Source of the DNA: Gigaspora rosea
Taxonomy: Eukaryota; Glomeromycota; Glomeromycetes; Diversisporales; Gigasporaceae
Reading direction: 5' to 3'
DNA length: 64,000 bases
Assembly (NCBI GenBank): GCA_003550325.1
Contig: QKWP01000341.1
Span: 90,721-154,720 of the forward strand
Shown in pieces: positions 30,996 to 43,161 of the stretch; within the stretch, counting starts at the first letter, position 1; each line of letters begins with the position of its first letter. A program made the translations under genes and the position numbers. The notes beneath the pieces were generated by a model. That model saw only the letters and a program-made list of their open reading frames with translations, ran no database searches and was not told the origin of the DNA.

Positions 30996-31332
30996 TAGGG
31001 ACGTTACCCTGCTCCAACCGGTTAGCTTGTGCTTATAACCCGCTGGAACTCTGTTCGGAGCATATTTACATAACAACCGATTTTCGATCTCAGTTATATA
31101 AATGTACTAATCATTATGCTTGCATGAGCAGTTTAATAAAACTGCTATCGCTATTACTTTTGTTGTCATAACGATTGTCTAAAGTTTATTACAAATTGCT
31201 CACCCGATCTATTCAAATTCGTTTGGAGCATAATTTAATTATAAAAATCATGTGACCGCAAAAACTCGAGTTCCATTGGGTTCGGTTCCAAACAGGGCGA
31301 ACTGAGTTTCGGCAAGCAGGATAAAATCCCTT
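30996..31332. mobile_element. hAT-type MITE (337 bp)
   Basis: Ends TAGGGACGTTACCCTGCT and, inverted, AAGGGATTTTATCCTGCT. The perfect 8-bp direct repeat GTTTAGGC lies at 30988-30995 and 31333-31340. It is inserted just outside the right edge of duplication copy 2. Non-coding. Confidence 0.88.
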
Positions 31333-31984
31333 GTTTAGGCCAGTTATTAACAATGAATTATGATAACAAATTTATTCAATAAGTTACTATTTTAGTTTAT
31401 GAAATAAGATCAATACTATTATCAAATAAAATTACTATAAAAAAGTTGATTTATTTTATAGACAGATCATAGAAAGCATTGAATAAAAAATTAATTAAAG
31501 TTAGAATCAAATTAATTAAATAATTAGAATAGAATCAATAAGGATATGCTCAAAATAAATTTTTTTTAAACCCACAAATAATTTAATTCCGGATCTCTCT
31601 AATAATTAAAATTTTTCGCATATTTTTGTAAGTGATTTTTTATTATATATGTATAAGGTTAGAACGGTGAAACTATAAAGAATTGTGCTTATACAGAGGC
31701 TTCCTTTTTTGTTAAATAGTAATTTAGTTCAAATATAGGTGCGATTATATAAATATCGGCTTATTGTTTTTAAAGCCAATACTACAGTAAGGTAGCAAAT
31801 TTAAGAACTATATTTTTAATATATAAAATAATTAAAAAGACAAATTTTCCCCGCAGTAATTCATTAAATTTCTCTCTATGAATTATAGTATTCTATTAAG
31901 CGTTGTTTGCAAGTTTGAAAAGTTTAATATAAATCGGTTACATGATTGCCTGAATCACAATATGCCAGACCTTCCTGCTCAATA

Positions 31985-32065
31985 TCAGAGTATCTAATTG
32001 CGTGTAATTGGTTCCTGGTCAGATTTTCCATCTGTTAACTTGCTGTGTCAAACTGAATTTCAAAT
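31985..32065 (-). other. Remnant of kinase-gene 3' flank
   Basis: 'ctaattgcgtgtaattggttcctggtcag...ttgctgtgtcaaactgaatttc' matches the block at 7410-7530 and 25050-25150. No adjacent kinase exon is left. The rest of 31341-32100 shows no gene. Confidence 0.5.
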
Positions 32066-32126
32066 AATTTAAAAATGGATTTAATAATTTTGCGCGAGGT
32101 GCACAGTAGCGCACTCTATAAGATCT

Positions 32127-32345
32127 GGTGTAATGTGAAATCAAAATACCAAAACAACCTGTTCTTTTTGTTAGCTAGGGTTAGGGTGAGGTTAGGATAG
32201 CGTGTAGGCGAGAAAAGGGGTGTTATAGTAAAATTTTGCAAGGAATTTTTTTTTGTTTGAGCGCGAAGAGTGGTTTCATAAGCAAAATAATAAGCCACAA
32301 GCGATTTATTAAAATATCGCTATTTTTTAGATTTCACGTTACACC
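32127..32345. mobile_element. Probable MITE, GGTGTAATGTGAAATC ends
   Basis: GGTGTAATGTGAAATC (32127) is inverted as GATTTCACGTTACACC (32330-32345). Inside is 'tagggttagggtgaggttagg', telomere-like but only two units. No clear target duplication. Confidence 0.5.
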
Positions 32346-32536
32346 TAATCCTACGATACGATTGGTCGATCAGATGGGTGAGTTACAACGCATATGCGCT
32401 AAATTACATATTACATAAACCTTTTTAGAATTTTATATGATACCACATATAGTTTTGATTTTCGTATTGGAATTAACTGTTGTGGTTTTCTATCACAATT
32501 TACTGTAAAAAATTTTTTTACAAAACAAATCAAATG

Positions 32537-32710
32537 TTTCACAAATTTGAAAACGTTTTGTATACATGTCTCAAGTTAAGAACAAGTGCAAGAATAAAGT
32601 GCAAGCGCAGTGCAAGTGCAAGCGCAAGGACAATTGCTCCGCAATAGATAAAAAGAAAACATAAGATTAATAAAAAATAGCGAATGTATTAGCAAATATT
32701 AAGAAAAATT
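32537..32710. repeat. Dispersed repeat related to 4862-4980
   Basis: Shares 'aaatttgaaaacgttttgta', 'tctcaagtt', 'aagaacaagtgcaagaa' and one minisatellite-like unit with 4862-4980. An inverted relative is at ~44050-44150. 32711-33230 shows no gene. Confidence 0.55.
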
Positions 32711-33232
32711 ACATTCCACTAAAGATTTAAATGATTGATTTCTAGATTTTTCCATTTTTCGTAAATTTTTAGTCAGAATTTTATGTCGTCTACCAACCAT
32801 GGTTATATCCAAAATGTGGTGCTAAAACTAATATAGCAATATAATCAAGTAATTATGCTTTGATTGGTTATACAACATATGATCAAACCAATATATCGAT
32901 GACGTAAATTTAGAAATGACGTGCACTGTAAATCATAAAGATAACCATATGGGGTTATTATACTGATGATTTACCGTAACACACAACACAACTGCATGTG
33001 ATTCTGAATTGATCTCAATTTGAGAAATGACCTAGCAATGTAATAAGCTACTGATAATAATTATGTAATATTATATAATTTATTAATAATGAAAGAAAAT
33101 TGCGTTTATCAATGACAAAATAATAAGTATTAATATTTGCTTTGTATTTGCATAACAAAAGAATTGCACATGTCTAAACAAATTTGGGATGGAGGTTTTT
33201 TATGTCGAAAATTTTATGAAATAACCCCAGGA

Positions 33233-34090
33233 TGAGCATGATGGTCATGAAAAAGCCTGGAAAAAGGTAAATAAATAAATATATATATATATTTTTTTTT
33301 TAAAAAATAGTAAATATTTATTAGATTCGGGTTAAACAGGCACCCGATCAGATTCCTGCCGTTGCTTGAAAACAAATGCGGGTGTGTACTACACTGTTGA
33401 AACATATCTGAATATGTATGAAATTAGCTACCGTAAATTTCGGTGGTGCAAGGTACCCCCCTTGATCGGTACCCCCTTGATTTGTACCGTGGATATTCAA
33501 GGTTATTTGTTTTAGTGGTTTGTAAGAGACCCGGGTACAAATCAAAGGCTGATTTACTAATAATGATTTTTTTTTACTTAAGGGCTAATATACGCTCCTT
33601 ACAAGATACTCCCCATGTAATATACCCTGTTCCGCCCAAAATACCCGGGGTATAAATCAAGGTTTGTTGTTACGTGGAATGTAAAATACCCGGGTACCTT
33701 GCACCAAATTTACGGTAAATTTAATATATAGGCAAGCATATATTAATTCATTTTATTTTCTTATTATTTATTTATTTTATTTTTTTTTAATTTTTAATTT
33801 TTTTACTTTATTATTATTATTATTTCTAAAATTTTTTTTTTTTGGTAATTGATACTGTACCAATTCTAAAATTACTCGACATTTACGATTCACGAATAAT
33901 TCAGAATCGACATAAATTCAGAATGATGCGGAACATACTATACTGATCTGTTCAACCATGCTGATTTGCGAAAATACTAATCGATACCATGCCGGTACCA
34001 TATTGATCTACTGTAATTTCCCTACTATACAATTCTGGTCATCCGTACCATACTGATCTGTTATATCTCAAAAATTGAGTGTCATGGTCG
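33233..34090. repeat. Left arm of a spaced inverted repeat (partner 37690-38640)
   Basis: 'catgatggtcatgaaaaagcc', the T/AT-rich block (33740-33850) and 'accatactgatctgttatat' recur in inverted order at 38640-37700. The left arm carries the extra MITE 33431-33715; the right arm carries an extra tandem block (37910-38290). Confidence 0.65.
33431..33715. mobile_element. TA-target MITE (285 bp)
   Basis: CCGTAAATTT..GGTGCAAGGTACC at the left is inverted as GGTACCTTGCACCAAATTTACGG at the right. TA borders at 33429-33430 and 33716-33717. It is absent from the paired inverted-repeat arm at 37690-38640, which supports real insertion. Confidence 0.75.
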
Positions 34091-34569
34091 TACTGAAATA
34101 TTTTTGCAGCAAATCGCCACAATATTCGGTAAGTTTTGTAACAAAATTTTTTACAGTAAATTGTGATAGGAACCACAATTGTTAATTCCAATACGAATAA
34201 CTCAAACCATACTGCATTGGGGCGTTCAATACACTCTGAAAATCAAAATTATATGTGGTACAATATCATATAAAATTCTAATAAGGCATTTTTAAATGAT
34301 TTTCCCTAATTAACCACGAAACATTTCATATATTAGATGCACAGGTTGTATTCGTTTTTTTTTTTCCTCAAAAACTTCAATACAAATTGATTCATACTCC
34401 TTATGACTATGAAAGTTGCAGAGTCTTTTTTTACATTATGTATGGCAGAATTTATTTTTTCTAAAAACATTTTAATTACATTTTTATTTGAGTGCTGGGA
34501 AAGTTTTTAAATAAATTGATAAGCTTGATTGGTTAAAATGCAAATTTTGCTCTGTAGCTTGGTTCAAAG

Positions 34570-35412
34570 TAGTGATGGGCAAATCCTGTTTTTTTTAAAA
34601 ATCCCGTGTGTGATGCAGGATCCCATGCGGGATCCGCACGGGATTCGCGTGATTGAATAGAGTTTCTGAATTTTTCACAATTAATAAATATGTTATAATA
34701 TATATATATATAAATAATCACTAGAAAGTAATTTCTCGTTAAAATAATAATCATTTCTTATAAATCTTACTGCATTTTATTACAAATAAAATGCTTATAT
34801 AGATTTGCCTATTTTTGAAACATTTGAATCTTATAATTATTAAACTATCAATTCAGATTTGTCTTAATTTTATCAATTTGGTTTTAAAATATTATTATAT
34901 TTAAAAATTATAATGGTAACAAAGCGATCAAATCATATAAGCATATAAAAATTTATAAGTAATCAGGTGCATAACTAGGTATAGATGTGCTAAAATTTAT
35001 AAGTAACAAGGTAATAATATACATACAAAAATTCATAACCAACTCAAAAAAATAATCAGTCTTATAATTTCTGATCAAATAGTCACTTTTATACTCAATA
35101 ATAATCAATAATAGATTCCCATTTTATTAATAATGACAATTTAAAAAATATATTTCAATGTACAGTTTATCTCTGTACGTATGTACGTATATATGTGGAA
35201 TGACAAACAAATAAAAATTTAATGTGTGCATAATATTTTTATTTACATCAAATACTAATTAGAAATTGGCCCACTTATGTTAAAGCAGGCCAGATAATTT
35301 GTTAATGCAGACCATATGATATGCTAACACAGGTCAGACAATCTTATATTAAAAATTCTGTGTGGGATCCCACTCAGGATCACATGCAGATCCCACATGT
35401 TGCCCATCACTA
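34570..35412. mobile_element. hAT-type element (843 bp)
   Basis: 13-bp inverted ends TAGTGATGGGCAA / TTGCCCATCACTA and the perfect 8-bp direct repeat GTTCAAAG at 34562-34569 and 35413-35420. Both subterminal regions have repeated 'gggatcc' / 'ggatccc' motifs. The AT-rich interior has no transposase. Confidence 0.95.
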
Positions 35413-35999
35413 GTTCAAAGGCACTTATTATTAATATTCTTAGAATTTTACTTTGTGATTTTGTAATGCTAAAGTTGTAAATCTAATTAAACCTGTAGAA
35501 GCATGAATCTTTTTTAGTCATATAAATGTCAATTTCAATTGCAAATTGAATATACTCGCTTCATAATGTGCACTACAATTGTTAAGGTGAACGTACCCAA
35601 TTCTGTAGATTTTTATTTGTCACATATAAAAGTTCATCAAAAGGTTGTATTTATTTGTAAAATTTAATATATAAAATATACAATCAATTTATTATTTAAC
35701 TGTAAAATTTTTTTATACATTATATACTACAAATTTTTTTTAATAATAAAAGTCACAACCCCATATAATTTATAAGAATTTTAAAACCACAGGCCTAATT
35801 TCGTGGATACATAATGAACTTGATTTTTTGTTAAGTAAATTGAACAAAGTTTGCTAAGTAATATATTCATTATACTAAATTATATATAATATAAAATTTT
35901 TTACAGGATTTGAACAAGATTTATTAATAGACTTGGCTGCTTAAATGTATAGTATGCACAAAAAATTAATTTTTTTTCATGGACAATGTATCTTGGGAC

Positions 36000-36226
36000 C
36001 AGTGTCTAAAATTCAAATTTGGTTTTATGTTCTCAAAAAGACATTTTTAATTCCTTAATGTTCTTAGAAAAATTTTAATGTTCTTTATATAGGAAAATTA
36101 AAATTTTTTAATATTAAAAGAATTTATTGAATGTTCTCAAATAGAGAACATATTTTAATAATTTATGTTCCCAAAAATTGTGTAATGTTCTCTGAGAACA
36201 CTGAGAACATTGAATTTTAAACACTG
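36000..36226. mobile_element. hAT-type MITE, family 'CAGTGTTTAAAATT', member 2 (227 bp)
   Basis: Same family as 14552-14773, with ends CAGTGTCTAAAATT / AATTTTAAACACTG. The perfect 8-bp direct repeat CTTGGGAC lies at 35992-35999 and 36227-36234. 35421-35991 upstream shows no gene. Confidence 0.95.
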
Positions 36227-36670
36227 CTTGGGACCTTGTGATTCGATTTGGACGATTTTGGTACTATTCGAATTGTCTCACTAAGATGATTCAAATGATA
36301 TCTAAATTGGATTGCAGAGTCACAAGATATACAATACACGAAAATAGATTTGATCACAGAAAACACCTTATATCTCTGGATCCTGTAATCCAATTTGGAT
36401 AATTTTAGTGCCATTAGATTCATCTCAGTGAGACAATTAGAATGATACCAAAATCATCCAAATTGGTTCACAGGATCATAAGATACACAATCTTATGAAA
36501 ATAAATTTGATCTTAAAAAATAATAAATATATCATTTATTTCAGGATATTGTGATCAAATTCAACTAATTTTGGTACAGTTTTGGTACCGTTAGAATCAT
36601 CTCAGTGAGATGATTCGAATAATACCAAAATTATCCAAATTGAATCATGGGATCATAAGATATCACGAAA
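36227..36670. repeat. Three tandem palindromic units (~150 bp each)
   Basis: Each unit is an imperfect inverted repeat of the form 'ccaatttggataattttagt..' ... 'accaaaatcatccaaattgg', centred on CTCAGTGAG or a variant. Centres lie near 36285, 36430 and 36607. Confidence 0.7.
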
Positions 36671-36940
36671 TATTGTAATCTACAGAATTAGGCAATTCAC
36701 AGAATTAGATACGATTACCTTATAAGTTTGCAAAAAAAAATAAATATAAAAATAAAAAATTTACAGCAAAATTTTTTATAGTAAATCATAGTATTATAAA
36801 ATTTACAACTATAATTCCAACACAAAATGTGTATCATGATAACAACAAGTTTCATACAAAATTTCCACAATAAATTATAATAAAATTTATAACTATGATT
36901 CAACATAAACTATTTCAACTTTAATTACATACTGTGTATC

Positions 36941-37199
36941 CAGGGTTGGCAATGAATATACTCTATTGAAAAATTTGCAAACAAATGAAGCCAATGGAAC
37001 CAATGGAATCAATAGAACCAATAGAATCAATAGGGCCAATAGAGCCAATGGAATTAGATATTAGTTATTAATAAATACTATATTATAAGCTAGTTGGTCT
37101 CTATTGGCACTATTCGCAAATTATTCTCAATAGAGCAATAGAGTAATACTAATGAAAGTTGTTATCCATTCACCCCAATGGATAAATGTACCAACCCTG
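36941..37199. mobile_element. hAT-type MITE (259 bp)
   Basis: Ends CAGGGTTGGCAATGAATA / inverted CAGGGTTGGTACATTTATCC. The perfect 8-bp direct repeat TGTGTATC lies at 36933-36940 and 37200-37207. The interior is made of 'ccaatggaa' / 'ccaatagaa' units and their complements. Confidence 0.95.
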
Positions 37200-37689
37200 T
37201 GTGTATCACCAGTAGTTTGTAATTTTTTGTAACAATTTTTACATAAAGTATGCTACTGCATTAGTAAAACAAACTAACTTAACCACACATGTGTTATAAT
37301 AATAGTTTATAAGATTTGTAATAGAATTTTTTGCAGTAAATCAAATGGAAGTTATAACAATTTCATTACATCTAACTCATAGTAGTTAATACAGTAAAGT
37401 TATTGCTTAAAATTATAAGAATTAAAAAAACAATGAATCTTTAATTAAAGGATCTTAAAATTCATCTAAGAATACCAAAACTTTGTTACTTTGATGAATA
37501 AACCTGAGTAAAATAATTTTTTAGCAAATATAAAAAAAAATTTAATTTATATAAATACATCTACTGTAATAAGTAGTGACAACTAAAAAAAATTTTTATA
37601 CTAATTTGCTATAAAGATACCTATGCTAAATTATGCCTTAATATTTTGATAAACAATAATTAATTATTTTTTACATAGCTTACTGCATA

Positions 37690-38640
37690 TGCTGATATGT
37701 GTCTTGTTTGAGATTATAACAGATCAGTATAGTACAAATAATCAGAATTGTATAATATGGAAATTACAATAGATCAATATGGTACTATTTAGTATTTTTG
37801 CAAATCAGTATAAGTAAATAGATCAGTATAGTACATCTGCATTATTTCTGAATTTATATCGATTCTAAATTGATATGTGCTATTTTGAATCATAAAATAT
37901 TATTTTAAAGTTGGTATAGTACAAAAAGCCTATACTAGACAATAAATAGTATAACTTTAAAATGCATCAATTTTTGTAGAGACAATATTTTTAAAAGATA
38001 TTTGGCAAATTTGTAGAGCATATCATAATGAACAAAGTTACCAGTCAGATTTTTAAAATATTGCCTTTATAAAAAGTTATAGCATTTTAAAGTTAATTAA
38101 AATTAAAACACATAGTAATTATATATAAAACAATAGTAATCTTTAAAATGCATCAACTTTTTATAGAGAAGGTTTATCAAAAAAATATTTGGCAAACTTA
38201 TAGAACTAATATTGCTCTACAAAGTTACTAGCCAGTTTTTTAAAAAACTTTTTGCACAAAAAATTATAGTGATTAAAAATTGAAACATATTGAGTATAGA
38301 TTTCTTGCACCATATCTATTAATAAAAAAACAAATAAACAAAATTTAGAAATAATAATGATAATAATAAAGTAAAAAAATTAAAAATTAAAAAATTAAAT
38401 AAATAAATAAATAATAAAGAAATAAATAAAATAATAATAATAAATAAAATAACTTAATATATACTAGCTAATTTCATATATTAAAATAATATATTCAAAT
38501 ATTTATATATATTTCAACAGTATTATTAATAGTTTTTGCATTCTCTGCATAGAACATATTTATATTTGTTTATAGAAATAATCGAGTATAATTTTTTTTA
38601 AAAAAACATAAATTTAGCTTCTAGGTTTTTTCATGACCGT
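37690..38640. repeat. Right arm of spaced inverted repeat, with internal tandem pair
   Basis: Inverted partner of 33233-34090. Inserted in it is a direct pair of ~150-bp units (37960-38110 and 38140-38270), each beginning 'taaaatgcatcaa' and ending around 'caaagttac.agtcag'. Confidence 0.6.
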
Positions 38641-38750
38641 CTTATTCAGTATAGGATTATTTTATAAATTTTAACATAATAGACTTTCATTAATAAGTTA
38701 TTTCTATATTGTTTAAATATATGCAATTCTTTTTTATACTGTAAAAAGAA

Positions 38751-39296
38751 CTTTAATTACTAATCCGGATATGATCAGCACTATTTTTTATATTAGAATT
38801 TGGGGGAAATTACTATGTTTTTTACTATGTGCTGAAATCTGACAACCGTAACTATAAAAAGTGATTGTTTATTAAGTTAATAGCTTAAGTCAATTAATTA
38901 AAAGTTGTAGAGCTCACTGAGAAGCATCTAATGGTAGTTAGATCATTCAAATCGACTCAGTATATGCTGAGATATTGTTAAAAAACGATTGGCCGACTAT
39001 ATAAAATTTCAAGTTTGTTTACATAGAATTTTATATAGTCAGCCAATCGTTTTTTAGCGATATCTCAGTGAATACGTGCCAATTTAAATGATCTAACTAC
39101 CATTGGATGCGTCTCAGTAAGCTTTACAACTTTCAACTAATTGACATGAGCTGTTAACTTAATAAAAAAATCACTTTTTATTTCATGGTTGTCAGATTTC
39201 AGCATATAATAATAGTTTATATCGTACTTATTCCCAAAATTTACTATTGTCCCAATATGGTAATAGTGCTGATCTTATCTGGATCATAAATTAAAG
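38751..39296. mobile_element. Fold-back element, family F1, copy 1 (~546 bp)
   Basis: The whole sequence is one imperfect inverted repeat with ends 'ctttaattactaatccggat' and arms of about 260 bp meeting near 'tttgtttacatag'. A second copy of the same family is at 63299-63831. Target duplication not resolved. Confidence 0.8.
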
Positions 39297-40030
39297 GTAT
39301 TATTTTAAATTTCAGAATATACTAAAGATTGGAATTTTTTAGTATATTTAGACTCATTATAATGAATTTTATAAGTTACAAAACTATATCTTTGCAAATT
39401 AATAAAGTGTCAAAGAAAATATATAATACAAAGTGATGAAGATTGATTTGAATATAATGAATAAAAAAAAAGTAATATAAAACAATAAAAGAATTAATTA
39501 TTAATATAAGTCTAGTACAAAAAGATTTATACCTCAAATAGCTCTGATTAAAATATTTTATGTACAAATTAAATTTTAATTTTTTTATTTTAATATCAGT
39601 ATATTTATTATGTTATCAGATTAATAAAAATAAAATTATTTTGATTATTTCATTAATAAAATAAAAAAATTTATCAATAGTAGTTTGTTTTAAAAAATAT
39701 TTACTATATAATTTACTATAGCAATTTATATATATACATATATAGTAAAAAAAATTAAATGGTCTAGCTTTAAAGCTTAATTTCTTTACAACTAGTAATT
39801 TAATTTTGCTCAAATTTTAACTATATTATATGCACATTAATGCACTTGCATAGTATATGCTCATACAACTGCATATTGGTTGCAAAATATCTTAAATTTT
39901 TTTTTTTCAAATACAACAAATTGTATATGCTTAATTATTAAAATAAACCAATATTAAAACAATAAAAATTATATAATAAGTTAGATTAAAACCTATTTTA
40001 TTTGATATTAAAAATTTTTTAATAATTAAT

Positions 40031-40254
40031 GTAGTAGCTTATACTAAAATTGGCTTATACTAAAATCTGATGTTTCTATTTAAACTATAATATCTACTAA
40101 AATCCACATATACACTTTTATTAATAACTCTATCTCTAAACTCTAACCAAACTATATAAAATAATACTCCTAAAAAAGCCCTCTAAAATTTTATAATTTC
40201 ATAATAAAACAACTTAAATTTTTAGCATAAGCCAATTTCATCATAAGCTGCTAC
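40031..40254. mobile_element. Probable MITE (224 bp)
   Basis: GTAGTAGCTTATACTAAAAT at the left is inverted with GCATAAGCCAATTT..AAGCTGCTAC at the right, about 35 bp. AATTAAT flanks both sides, but such an AT-rich heptamer could be chance. Confidence 0.55.
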
Positions 40255-40841
40255 AATTAATTAAAAATATAAAAATTTTTATTTAGATCAAAATTACAAA
40301 AATTTTTGAGATACAAATCTTTCTGCACTAAGCTATAATTATTATTATTGTCATTGATAAAATGTGCAATTTTTATTGTCTTTAATAAGAAATTATATAA
40401 TATAAATAGTTTATTATATTGCAATTGATCTGGGTTATTTCATGATTAGTAAAATCAAAAAATAATATGTGTCAATTCAAAATTAGTATAAATTTAAAAA
40501 TAATGCAGAATATATTACTCCTCAAAATTTTAAAATTTGATTCTAGTACTTAAATATATTAGTGTTAGAGTTAAAATTATAGCTAATCAGTATAGATTTA
40601 AAAATCAGTTTGTACTATACTGATCTGCTATAATTTCAGTATAAAGATAACCAAATTGAATGTAAAATGCTTGTACTCTGTACAGGACCCTGAATAATCT
40701 ATGTGAAATTAAATTTGAGCATCATAGTAAAAATTTTTTTGGTTAGCACTTTTGGTTTGGTATATATAAGCTACATTTCAAACATTAGATTGAACTTTTA
40801 CTTAAAAAAAAACCAGACTAATGTTCTCTAAAAAAAAAAAA

Positions 40842-40984
40842 NNNNNNNNNNNNNNNNNNNNNNNNNNNNNNNNNNNNNNNNNNNNNNNNNNNNNNNNNNN
40901 NNNNNNNNNNNNNNNNNNNNNNNNNNNNNNNNNNNNNNNNNNNNNNNNNNNNNNNNNNNNNNNNNNNNNNNNNNNNNNNNNNNN
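40842..40984. other. Assembly gap (N run) in poly-A
   Basis: 143 undetermined bases with A runs on both sides. Confidence 0.99.
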
Positions 40985-41759
40985 AAAAAAAAAAAAAAAA
41001 CTATACTAACATTCTTTAAAAAAAACGGACTAAATTCTTTAAAAAAAAAAATAAAATAAAAAAACAAAAAAAACAAACTAATGTTTTCTAAAAAAAAGGT
41101 TAAAATTTTTTAAGCCCATTTGATCTATAAGCTGTCATAGATTATAAAAAATATATATTCCACAAAATGTGTGAAAAAACTTAAAAAAAAAAACTGGTTT
41201 GATTAATTTTTATCTAACTTTTGCATTTTTCCAATTTTTGCATTTTCACGATTTTTGCATTTTTTCAAATTTGATATTTATTATGCCCTGGATTTTTTAT
41301 TAGCATAGTTCAAATATAAGATTTATAAAAATTACCCCATTAGCATTCTTTTAAATATATCTATTTTGCCATTTAGCTGTTTTCAAATATAATCTTTTTC
41401 TCCAATACCTACTTTTCAAATATAACCTTTTTAAAAAATGGTACTCCATTAGCTATTTTTCAAATAAGACATCACATAAATTGTTTGGGGTCCTCTCTGT
41501 ACTATAAAATTTTGATCTGCTGTAACCTCTTAATATTTAGTTGATTGATGATTTACTGTAATTACAATCAATATACAATACTGTATATAGTAAAGGTTGA
41601 TTAATTAAACAATTGTTAATGAATTTGAAATATAATAATATTCTTGATTATAACATAATTAATTATAACTTGCTTACCAATATATTATATGTCTTAATAT
41701 TTTAATTGCAGGTTGTATAACAAATCAAAATGTATTAAAGCATAATAACTAGGGTTCCT

Positions 41760-42162
41760 CAAATTCAAATCAAATCTTATATTGGATCAATTTGAATTTG
41801 ATCAAATCAAATTGATCCTGATTTGAATTTGATTTGATTTAAATATTTGAATTTGAATGTGATTTAATTTGAATTTTTAATAGTAATTTTCAAATCAAAT
41901 CAAATATTTGTCAAATCAAATCAAATTTGGCCATATTTGAATTTGATCAAATCAAATTGACCATGATTTGAATTGATTTGATTCAAATATTTGAATTTGA
42001 ATTTTTAATAGTAATTTTCAAATCAAATCAAATATTTGTCAAATCAAATCAAATTTTGCCATATTTGAATTTGATCAAATCAAATATAGTCAAATTTGAA
42101 TTTGAATTTGATCAAATATTTGATTCAAATATTTGAATATCAAATCAAATTGCGGAACCCTA
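41760..42162. mobile_element. hAT-type MITE built of CAAATCAAAT repeats (403 bp)
   Basis: Ends TAGGGTTCCTCAAATTCAAA and, inverted, TAGGGTTCCGCAATTTGATT. The perfect 8-bp direct repeat ATAATAAC lies at 41752-41759 and 42163-42170. Nearly all the interior consists of 'caaatcaaat' / 'atttgaatttgat' in both orientations, giving many potential hairpins. Confidence 0.95.
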
Positions 42163-42269
42163 ATAATAACTTAATTATATTGCTACATTAATTTTAGTAT
42201 ACTGATCACAATTTGGATATAACTATAATTTTATTGGCTAGTAAATTAATATAAACTATGAACTACAAG

Positions 42270-42525
42270 TAAATTTTACTTATAAAGTGCAATCTGACTA
42301 GTTGGTCATGTGAAGTTAGAAAGCTATAGACCTAGATAATGTAGGTTCTACACTATAGGACCAGGAATCGAGGTGTCAAAAGACAGACTTAATAGAGTAT
42401 AAGTTATCTTACTAATTTAGTAATAAATCAGAAACCATATGCCTGCTATTGAATAATAACTCTGGTTTTAAAAAGTGACAAAAATCCTAAAGTATCTAGA
42501 ACCTTTAGAATAGTAAAAACAAAAA
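42270..42525 (+). mobile_element. 5'-truncated SINE copy
   Basis: Similar to the 3' part of the SINE at 43162-43980 (block 'tagttggtcatgtgaag...accaggaatcgaggtgtcaaaagacagactta...agaaaccatatgcc'). It is flanked by near-identical 17-bp direct repeats aaactatRaactacaag (42253-42269, 42526-42542). This is typical of retroposition with 5' truncation. Confidence 0.75.
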
Positions 42526-42584
42526 AAACTATAAACTACAAGAATTACTAAGAAAATTAGTAATTATCAAATAAGGGCCATATT

Positions 42585-42945
42585 ATTAAGGGTAGGGTGA
42601 ACATAGATTATTTTTCATATGATCTATGTGGTATATTAGAATTTTATATAGTAAATAAAAAAATGCTTCTGATAAATTTTTTTATAATCTTGACAATTTG
42701 TATAAAATTTATATAATAGGTAGTTTTAAATAGTTTGTTTATAATAATGAAGTTGCGCAATATCCATAGCTTTAAAAAAAATCAACTTTACATATAATTA
42801 AATTTTTGTAGGACACTATATGATTTTTGTAGATTGTACAAAGAATTGATTGGTCAGATCATATGATGTTTACATGTAAATTATACAAAGTTGATCTACA
42901 ATCGATTTTATATGAAATTGGAAATTTGTACACCCTACCTTTAAT
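42585..42945. mobile_element. Probable MITE, AAGGGTAGGGTG ends
   Basis: 'attaagggtagggtgaaca' at the left is inverted as 'tgtacaccctacctttaat' at the right. The target duplication is unclear. Confidence 0.5.
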
Positions 42946-43161
42946 TATCTAATTATTTTTTATCAGAGATCTGCTCTTTTCTCTTTTATTAATATATATA
43001 TCAGGTTTCTTATATATAATTTCAACTTTTTTTTACTCTCTTCCCCTAAAAAATTATATAATTTTTGTTATTTCTCTAATCAGATAATCTAGGTGACAAA
43101 ATTCTAACCAAAAATTTATAAAAAATAGTAAATCTAGAAATCAATTATCTAAATCTTTGGT

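Larger units (their letters stand above)
39300..41750. other. Very AT-rich non-coding region
   Basis: No gene. It holds a probable MITE (40031-40254) and an N gap (40842-40984) flanked by poly-A. Around 41216-41275 there are three to four repeats of 'tttttgcattttt'. Confidence 0.5.

Noticed and set aside
36941-37199. Low-complexity 'ccaatggaa' repeat as a possible coding repeat
   Set aside because: It lies wholly between hAT ends with an exact 8-bp duplication and has no long open frame.
40821-41076. Reading frames around the second N run
   Set aside because: Poly-A/poly-T translated as Lys or Phe with Ns between.
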